From: an uncultured Rhodospirillales bacterium
GTDB taxonomy: Bacteria > Pseudomonadota > Alphaproteobacteria > Acetobacterales > Acetobacteraceae
Assembly: GCA_903865895.1 (NCBI GenBank)
Contig: CAIPLM010000096.1
Location: 1-64,000, forward strand
DNA: 64,000 bases
Direction of reading: 5' to 3'
In this document: piece by piece, positions 59,019-64,000 of the stretch
Numbering within the stretch: the stretch's first letter is position 1
How the letters are laid out: each line of letters begins with the position of its first letter
Translations under genes and position numbers: made by a program
The notes under the pieces: model-generated
Seen by the model: only the letters and a program-made list of their open reading frames with translations
What the model was told of the DNA's origin: nothing
The model's database searches: none

Positions 59019-60410
59019 GTGCCGCCGGTCATCCTGTGGTTCCGCCGCGATCTGCGGCTGGCCGATCATCCCGCGCTCGCCGCCGCCGTCGGCAGCGGGC
59101 AGCCGGTGCTCGCCGTCTATGTGCATGACGAGACCACGCCGGGCGCCTGGGCGCCGGGCGGAGCGTCACGCTGGTGGCTGCATCACGCGCTCGCCGCCCT
59201 CGCGGCCGATCTCGCGGCGATCGGCGGCCAACTCGTGCTGCGCCGCGGCCCCTATCCGGCGGTGATCCCGGCGCTGACCGCCGAATCCGGCGCGACGTCA
59301 GTGCACGCCAGCCTGCCGGTGGAGCCCTGGGCGCGACAGGCGATGCGTTCGGTGAAGGCGGCGCTGCCCGTGCCGCTGGTGGTGCATCCCGGCCCGCTGC
59401 TGCATCACCCCGATAAGATCCGCACCCAGGCCAGCCGGCATTTCGCCGTGTTCACCCCCTTCGCGCGGGCCTTCCACGCCCAGGGCGAGGTGCCGCCGCC
59501 GCAGCCCGCCCCCGCGCGCATCCAGGCCCACCCCGCCCCCTCCGAGGCGCTGGACGATTGGCGCCTGCTGCCACGCCGGCCGGACTGGGCGGGCGGGCTG
59601 CGCGCAGCCTGGCAGCCCGGTGAAGCCGGCGCCCAGGCCGCCCTCGCCGCCTTCATGGCCGGCCCCGCCCGCCACTACGCAACGCGGCGCGATTATCCCG
59701 GCGAGGTCTCGACCTCCCGCCTCTCCCCCCATCTCGCCTTCGGCAGCATCTCGCCCCGCCAGGCCTGGACCGCCGGTGGCGACAAATTCCGCGCCGAATT
59801 GCTGTGGCGCGAATTCTCCGCCCACCTCCTGTGGCACCACCAGGATCTGCCCGAGACCCCGCTGCGGCCGCAATTCGCCAACATGCCCTGGCGCGACGAC
59901 CCTGCCGCCCTCGCGGCCTGGCAGCGCGGCCGCACCGGCATCCCCATCGTCGATGCCGGCATGCGCGAGCTCTGGACCACCGGCTGGATGCACAACCGGG
60001 TGCGCATGATCGTCGCGAGCTTCCTCATCAAGCATTTGATGATCGACTGGCGGCACGGCGAGGCCTGGTTCTGGGACACGCTGGTGGACGCCGACCTCGC
60101 GGCCAATGCCGCCTCCTGGCAATGGGTCGCCGGCAGCGGCGCCGATGCCGCGCCCTATTTCCGCATCTTCAACCCCGTGCTCCAGGGGCTTAAGTTCGAC
60201 CCCGAGGGCAGCTATGTGCGCGCCCATGTGCCGGAACTGGCGGCGATGCCGAGCCGGCACGTCCACGCCCCCTGGGAGGCCCCGCCGGGCCTGCGGCCGG
60301 CGGGCTACCCAGCGCCCATCGTCGATCTCGCTGCCGGCCGCCAACGCGCTCTCGCGGCCTTTGCCGCCCTTGGCAACGGGGGCTTGGAAGTCCCGCCAGT
60401 TGAAGGCTAG
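59019..60410 (+). CDS. phrB: Deoxyribodipyrimidine photolyase (cryptochrome/photolyase family)
   Basis: A 463-residue DNA repair flavoprotein that splits UV-induced pyrimidine dimers with blue light. The N-terminal antenna domain starts PVILWFRRDLRLADHPAL. The FAD domain has TRLS-like STSRLSPHLAFGSISPR, WREFSAHLLWHHQD, GIPIVDAGMRELWTTGWMHNRVRM and WQWVAGSGADAAPYFRIFNP. GTG 59019 is six bases after the LuxR-type regulator, which may control it. Full length. Confidence 0.95.
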   Translation: MPPVILWFRRDLRLADHPALAAAVGSGQPVLAVYVHDETTPGAWAPGGASRWWLHHALAALAADLAAIGGQLVLRRGPYPAVIPALTAESGATSVHASLPVEPWARQAMRSVKAALPVPLVVHPGPLLHHPDKIRTQASRHFAVFTPFARAFHAQGEVPPPQPAPARIQAHPAPSEALDDWRLLPRRPDWAGGLRAAWQPGEAGAQAALAAFMAGPARHYATRRDYPGEVSTSRLSPHLAFGSISPRQAWTAGGDKFRAELLWREFSAHLLWHHQDLPETPLRPQFANMPWRDDPAALAAWQRGRTGIPIVDAGMRELWTTGWMHNRVRMIVASFLIKHLMIDWRHGEAWFWDTLVDADLAANAASWQWVAGSGADAAPYFRIFNPVLQGLKFDPEGSYVRAHVPELAAMPSRHVHAPWEAPPGLRPAGYPAPIVDLAAGRQRALAAFAALGNGGLEVPPVEG

Positions 60411-60460
60411 ATTTCGCTTCAAGGCGTCATCGAGACGTAACAAGAGGGAAGGCTGGAGCG

Positions 60461-61720
60461 GTGCCTGATGCATTGACTGGCGGGACCGGGCAGGAAACGG
60501 TCATTTTATCCGAAGGGGCCAAACCGAGGGATCGGCGGCTGCGCTTTCTCTTGCAGATGGCAAGCAAGCTGAGGGTCGGCACGCTCGAAATCGTGCTGCC
60601 CGACGGTTCGCGCCACCGCGCCATCGCCACCGAGGCGCCGCGCGCGGAAATCACCATCCACCACCCGAGCGCGGTCACCCGGCTTGCCACCGGTGGCAGC
60701 CTTGGCCTCGCCGAGGCCTATCTCGACGGGTTGTGGTCCAGCCCCGACATCCGCGCCATCATGGCGCTCGCCTCTATCAACGAGCAGGAATGGGAGGCGG
60801 ACCTCAACGGAAGGCGCCTCAAGCGGCTGATCGCCAAGTTCCTGCATATGCTTCGGCCCAATACGCGCAGCGGCTCCAAGCGCAACATCGTGGACCACTA
60901 CGATCTCGGGAATGAGTTCTATTCCGCCTGGCTCGACCCCACGATGTCCTACTCCTCCGCCTATTTCGGTGGCGATCTCGGCGTGTCGCTGGAGAAGGCG
61001 CAGCTCGAGAAGGTCCATCATCTCTGCCAGATGCTGCAGCTGACGCCGGGGATGCGGGTGTTGGAAATCGGCTGCGGCTGGGGCGGATTCGCCGAGGTGG
61101 CGGCGCGCGACTATGGCTGCAGCGTCGTCGGCATCACCCTGTCTCCGTCGCAGCTCGAATTCGCTCAGGCGCGCATGAAGGCCGCCGGGCTGGAGAAGCG
61201 CGTCGAGTTGCGGCTGCAAGACTACCGGGACGTGGCCGGGACGTTTGACCGCATCGCCTCGGTCGAAATGTTCGAGGCGGTCGGCGAGAAATTCTGGCCG
61301 ATCTATTTCGCCACCATCCGCGAACGGCTGCGGCCCAATGGCGTCGCCGGCCTACAGATCATCACCATCGCCGACCGGCTATTCGAGAACTACCGGAAAT
61401 CGGCCGATTTCATCCAGCGCCACGTCTTCCCCGGCGGCATGCTGCCCTCCAAGCGCCGCCTGATGCAGTCCATCCTGCGCGCCGGGCTGGCCTGGGGCGA
61501 GGAGCACTGGTTCGGGCTCGACTATGCCGAGACGCTGTCGCGCTGGCAGGATAGTTTCCAAGCCGCCTGGCCGCGCATCAAAGCCGACAGCGCGGTGCGC
61601 CGGCGGCCCTGCGACGAGCGCTTCAAGCGGCTGTGGGAATACTACCTCGCCTATTGCGAAACCGGCTTCCGCGCCGGCTGGACCGACGTCGGGCAAATCC
61701 TGATCGCCCGCAACCAGTAG
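60461..61720 (+). CDS. cfa: Cyclopropane-fatty-acyl-phospholipid synthase
   Basis: A 419-residue SAM-dependent methyltransferase that adds a methylene bridge to unsaturated membrane fatty acids. NIVDHYDLGNEFYSAWLDPTMSYSSAYF, the SAM motif VLEIGCGWGGFAEVAA and IASVEMFEAVGEKFW are typical, with the C-terminal CETGFRAGWTDVGQI. The start is GTG 60461. It follows phrB by 50 bases; both are stress-linked functions. Confidence 0.94.
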   Translation: MPDALTGGTGQETVILSEGAKPRDRRLRFLLQMASKLRVGTLEIVLPDGSRHRAIATEAPRAEITIHHPSAVTRLATGGSLGLAEAYLDGLWSSPDIRAIMALASINEQEWEADLNGRRLKRLIAKFLHMLRPNTRSGSKRNIVDHYDLGNEFYSAWLDPTMSYSSAYFGGDLGVSLEKAQLEKVHHLCQMLQLTPGMRVLEIGCGWGGFAEVAARDYGCSVVGITLSPSQLEFAQARMKAAGLEKRVELRLQDYRDVAGTFDRIASVEMFEAVGEKFWPIYFATIRERLRPNGVAGLQIITIADRLFENYRKSADFIQRHVFPGGMLPSKRRLMQSILRAGLAWGEEHWFGLDYAETLSRWQDSFQAAWPRIKADSAVRRRPCDERFKRLWEYYLAYCETGFRAGWTDVGQILIARNQ

Positions 61721-61726
61721 CCGGGC

Positions 61727-62806
61727 TCAGACGAAGGGCGGGCTGAGCCCCTCGGCCGCCAACGTGGCCGCGACGGCGGGGCGGACGAGCATGCGGGTGG
61801 CATGGGCGCCGATGGCGGGCAGGCTCGCCGGGCGGCGGGCCATGCGAGAGCCCCACATCACCAGCATCAGCAGGAAGAAATCGGCGGCGGAGACGGTGTC
61901 GCCGAGCAGATAGGGGCCAGCGCCCAATTCGGCCTCGATGAAATCAAACATCCCGTCGAGCCGGCGGAAGGCGGTGGCGCGCACGTCCTCCACCGCGTCG
62001 GGGTTGGTTACGTGGCGGTGCGGGTAGGCACGCTTGAGGTGCTCGGGCTGGAGCGTATTGGTGAGGTACATCATCCACTTGTAGAAATGCGCCCGTTCCG
62101 CGCTGCCCACGGGCGGGGCGAGACCGCATTCGGGATGGCGGTCAACCAGATGCAGCGCGATCGCCGCCGTCTCGGTGAGCACGAGATCGCCATCGACCAG
62201 CACCGGGATCTGGCCGAGCGGGTTGAGGCGGAGATATTCAGCGCTGTTATGCGCGTCGGACTTGCGATCGACCAGGCGCAATTCGAACGGCACGCCGAGT
62301 TCCCGCAGCAGCATGTGAATGAAAGTGCTGGCGTTATCCGGGTAGTAGTAGAGCGCGTACATGCCTGCCTCCTCGCCGATGGCCGTCCGGTAGGCGGCCC
62401 AGACGGCGCCGGGATCGAGCGCCGCCACCGAAGCGGCCTGCGCCGCGGTTTCCACCGCCTCTCCATTGTAGCAGCGGCGCGTCCAGCCGACGGGATCGGC
62501 ATGCCCGGCCATGCGAGCGAGGGCGGCGATGAAGGTGCCGGTGCGGCCGAAGCCGGCGCGGCAGCCGACATGCACGACGGCATCCCCCTGACGCCACGCC
62601 GCCAGCAGGGCCGCGAGCGCGCCGACCAGGGCTTCCTGGGTCGGCGCGGTGTAGTCCTCAACCGGCAGGTCGATGGTGGCCGAAGGGCGCAGCCGGGCGC
62701 CGGGATCGAGGCAGACGCCGATGCCCAGGCCATCCCAGGAATCGAAAGGACCGCCGGTGATCCGGCGGTCCTCCCCAAGCAGCCGCAGCGTGACGGCACC
62801 GTTCAT
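61727..62806 (-). CDS. Fusion of a dual-specificity-type phosphatase domain and glutathione S-transferase
   Basis: A 359-residue two-domain protein. Residues 1-148 carry the Cys-x5-Arg phosphatase loop VGCRAGFGRTG (C82, R88) of the PTP/dual-specificity fold, with Gly instead of the usual His before Cys. Residues 149-359 are a complete GST: MYALYYYPDNASTFIHMLLRELGVPFELRLVD thioredoxin-like start, GQIPVLVDGDLVLTETAAIALHL with the conserved cis-Pro and ES/T-type glutathione site, and an all-helical C-terminus. M149 (62362) is preceded by AGGAGG five bases upstream, so the GST may also be made alone. Convergent with cfa (6-base gap). Confidence 0.87.
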   Translation of the reverse strand: MNGAVTLRLLGEDRRITGGPFDSWDGLGIGVCLDPGARLRPSATIDLPVEDYTAPTQEALVGALAALLAAWRQGDAVVHVGCRAGFGRTGTFIAALARMAGHADPVGWTRRCYNGEAVETAAQAASVAALDPGAVWAAYRTAIGEEAGMYALYYYPDNASTFIHMLLRELGVPFELRLVDRKSDAHNSAEYLRLNPLGQIPVLVDGDLVLTETAAIALHLVDRHPECGLAPPVGSAERAHFYKWMMYLTNTLQPEHLKRAYPHRHVTNPDAVEDVRATAFRRLDGMFDFIEAELGAGPYLLGDTVSAADFFLLMLVMWGSRMARRPASLPAIGAHATRMLVRPAVAATLAAEGLSPPFV

Positions 62807-62814
62807 CTGGTCTC

Positions 62815-63558
62815 TCAGGCGTCGGCATCCACCTTCATCTCACCGAGATAGGCCTCGCGGATGAGCGGGTTGGCCTCCAGCTCGCGGGCATCGCCCTGTA
62901 GCACCACAACGCCGGTTTGCAGCACGTAGCCGCGATGGGCGATGGAGAGCGCCATCGAGGCGTTCTGTTCCACCATGAAAATGGTGGTGCCCTGCTTGTT
63001 GATCTCCTTGATGATGTCGAACACCATCTCGACGTAGAGCGGCGAGAGGCCCATCGAGGGCTCGTCCATGCACAGCAGGCGCGGTCGGGCCATCAGCGCG
63101 CGGCCGATCGCCACCATCTGCTGCTCGCCGCCCGAGAGGGTGCCGGAGATCTGGTTGCGGCGCTCTTTCACGCGGGGGAACAGCGAATAGACGCGCTCGA
63201 GGTCCTGGTCGTATTCCGGGCCCTTCTTGCGGGTATAGGCGCCCATTTCCAGGTTCTCGTAGACCGTCATGCGCGGGAACAGGCGCCGCGCCTCAAGCAC
63301 CGGTGCGATGCCGCGCATCACGCGCTGCGCCGGGGTGAGGCCGAGGATGTTCTCGCCATCGAAGGTCAACGTGCCGGTCGCCGGCTTCACCACGCCCATG
63401 ATGGTCTTCATGGTGGTGGACTTGCCGCAGGCATTGCCGCCGAGCAGCGCGATGATCTCGCCCTTCTGGATGGTGTAGCTGACATCCTTCAGGGCATGCA
63501 GGTCACCGTAGTAGGTGTTGATGCCGCGGAAATCGAGCAGCACTTCGGACTCAGCCAT
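62815..63558 (-). CDS. livF: Branched-chain amino acid ABC transporter ATP-binding protein LivF
   Basis: A 247-residue ATPase. Walker A reads GGNACGKST, the signature LSGGEQQMVAIGRAL, Walker B LLCMDEPSMGLSPLYV, and the C-terminus YVLQTGVVVLQGDARELEANPLIREAYLG is typical of LivF. The ATG at 63558 lies inside the stop region of the upstream livG-like gene (8-base overlap). It energises a LIV/HAAT-type importer whose other genes lie beyond the window edge. The phosphatase-GST gene follows in eight bases. Confidence 0.95.
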   Translation of the reverse strand: MAESEVLLDFRGINTYYGDLHALKDVSYTIQKGEIIALLGGNACGKSTTMKTIMGVVKPATGTLTFDGENILGLTPAQRVMRGIAPVLEARRLFPRMTVYENLEMGAYTRKKGPEYDQDLERVYSLFPRVKERRNQISGTLSGGEQQMVAIGRALMARPRLLCMDEPSMGLSPLYVEMVFDIIKEINKQGTTIFMVEQNASMALSIAHRGYVLQTGVVVLQGDARELEANPLIREAYLGEMKVDADA

Positions 63559-64000
63559 TGGCGTTCTCCCCAGCTGAAACGGCCTGGGCCGCGGCGTCCT
63601 GCGCTTCGATCTTGGCGCGATGCGCACGGCCGAGATAGGCGGTCAGCACCTCCTCGTTGCGCTGCACCTCGTCGGCCGTGCCCTCGGCGATGACATCGCC
63701 ATGGTCCAGCACGGTCACGCGGTTCGCCAGTCGGGTCACGACGTCGAGCTTGTGTTCAATGATCAGGATGGTGAGGCCCATGGCGTTCAGCTCACCGATC
63801 TGCTCGGCGAGTTCCAGGGTCTCGTTGGGGTTCATACCCGCGGTCGGCTCGTCGAGCAGCAGGATGCGCGGGCGGGAGGCGAGCGCACGGCTGATTTCAA
63901 CGCGGCGGCGGTTGGCGTAGGACAGCCCGGCCACCGCATGGTTGGCGCGCGGGGTGAGCCGGTTGCCAAACAGGCCGATGATGTCGAGCGCCTTTCGCAG
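63551..64000 (-). CDS. livG: Branched-chain amino acid ABC transporter ATP-binding protein LivG (partial, 5' end outside window)
   Basis: The C-terminal 149 residues of a LivG-type ATPase; the frame stays open to the window edge at 64000. Visible are the signature region AGLSYANRRRVEISRALAS, Walker B ILLLDEPTAGMNPNET, the switch region LTILIIEHKLDVV and the LivG tail GDVIAEGTADEVQRNEEVLTAYLGR. The Walker A half is missing because it lies outside. A frame starting at 63934 would be a false internal start. Confidence 0.92.
   Translation of the reverse strand: MRKALDIIGLFGNRLTPRANHAVAGLSYANRRRVEISRALASRPRILLLDEPTAGMNPNETLELAEQIGELNAMGLTILIIEHKLDVVTRLANRVTVLDHGDVIAEGTADEVQRNEEVLTAYLGRAHRAKIEAQDAAAQAVSAGENANG

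Noticed and set aside
1-64000. tRNA, rRNA, CRISPR array, IS element or prophage
   Set aside because: I looked through the gaps for cloverleaf ends, evenly spaced repeats, and transposase or phage motifs and saw none; short non-coding RNAs cannot be excluded by eye.

Overview
The window is high-GC, densely coded DNA from a Gram-negative bacterium. The codon style, lpxB, a PEP-CTERM protein, two FNR/FixK-type anaeroboxes (TTGAT-N4-RTCAA) and the many periplasmic ABC importers suggest an alphaproteobacterium. I would guess Acetobacteraceae or another Rhodospirillales lineage, but only from style, because no rRNA or other marker is present. I see no tRNA, rRNA, CRISPR array, transposase or phage gene. 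About 63 protein genes fill nearly all of it, and many overlap by 1-4 bases, which implies tight operons.

Layout. 1-200: a long perfect hairpin repeat and a GC-rich repeat. 0.2-6.6 kb: a short-chain dehydrogenase diverging from a polar amino-acid-type ABC importer without its own ATPase, then an FMN alpha-hydroxy-acid oxidase and a HyuA-type hydantoinase/oxoprolinase subunit. 6.7-10.6 kb (minus): an unrecognised protein, a secreted amidase with a Pro/Ala-rich linker, and diaminopropionate ammonia-lyase. 10.7-13.9 kb: a 50-residue membrane protein behind a perfect anaerobox, a DenD-like dehydrogenase and a ClC channel. 14.2-18.6 kb: a complete sugar ABC importer. 18.6-26.5 kb: a LacI-controlled divergon with a phosphomannose-isomerase-type cupin on one side and lacI, a second complete sugar importer, a GH63-like glycosidase and a GT4-like glycosyltransferase on the other. 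A 16-bp palindrome fills the spacer of the predicted promoter. 26.5-30.4 kb: an amino-sugar/sialate-like module with an MFS transporter, a NanE-NanK fusion and a NanA/DapA-family aldolase.

30.4-36.3 kb: MgtA-type Mg2+ ATPase, an NHL beta-propeller protein, an anaerobox-linked CBS protein, a fatty acid hydroxylase and a PEP-CTERM protein. 36.4-44.4 kb (minus): a hydrolytic nitrogen-scavenging run of CoA transferase, two tandem M20 amidohydrolases, a BadF-type kinase, gamma-glutamyltransferase, a DMT exporter and PuuE-type allantoinase. 44.5-55.5 kb: serine dehydratase, enoyl-CoA hydratase, Gfo/Idh oxidoreductase, MsrA, an amine oxidase, an SDR plus CoA transferase pair, MobA, an EamA transporter, FdhD and a DUF1028 protein. 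55.5-64 kb: an overlapping GNAT / C-N hydrolase / lpxB operon, a small protein, a LuxR-type regulator, photolyase, cyclopropane fatty acid synthase, a phosphatase-GST fusion, and LivF with partial LivG at the edge.

Most of the window serves uptake and breakdown of organic nitrogen, sugars and sugar derivatives. The most interesting items are the phosphatase-GST fusion with a second strong internal start, the LacI-controlled GH63 divergon (possibly for mannosyl- or glucosylglycerate), the NanE-NanK fusion without the ROK zinc cysteines, two matched anaerobox promoters, and a CoA transferase with Glu in place of the usual catalytic Asp.
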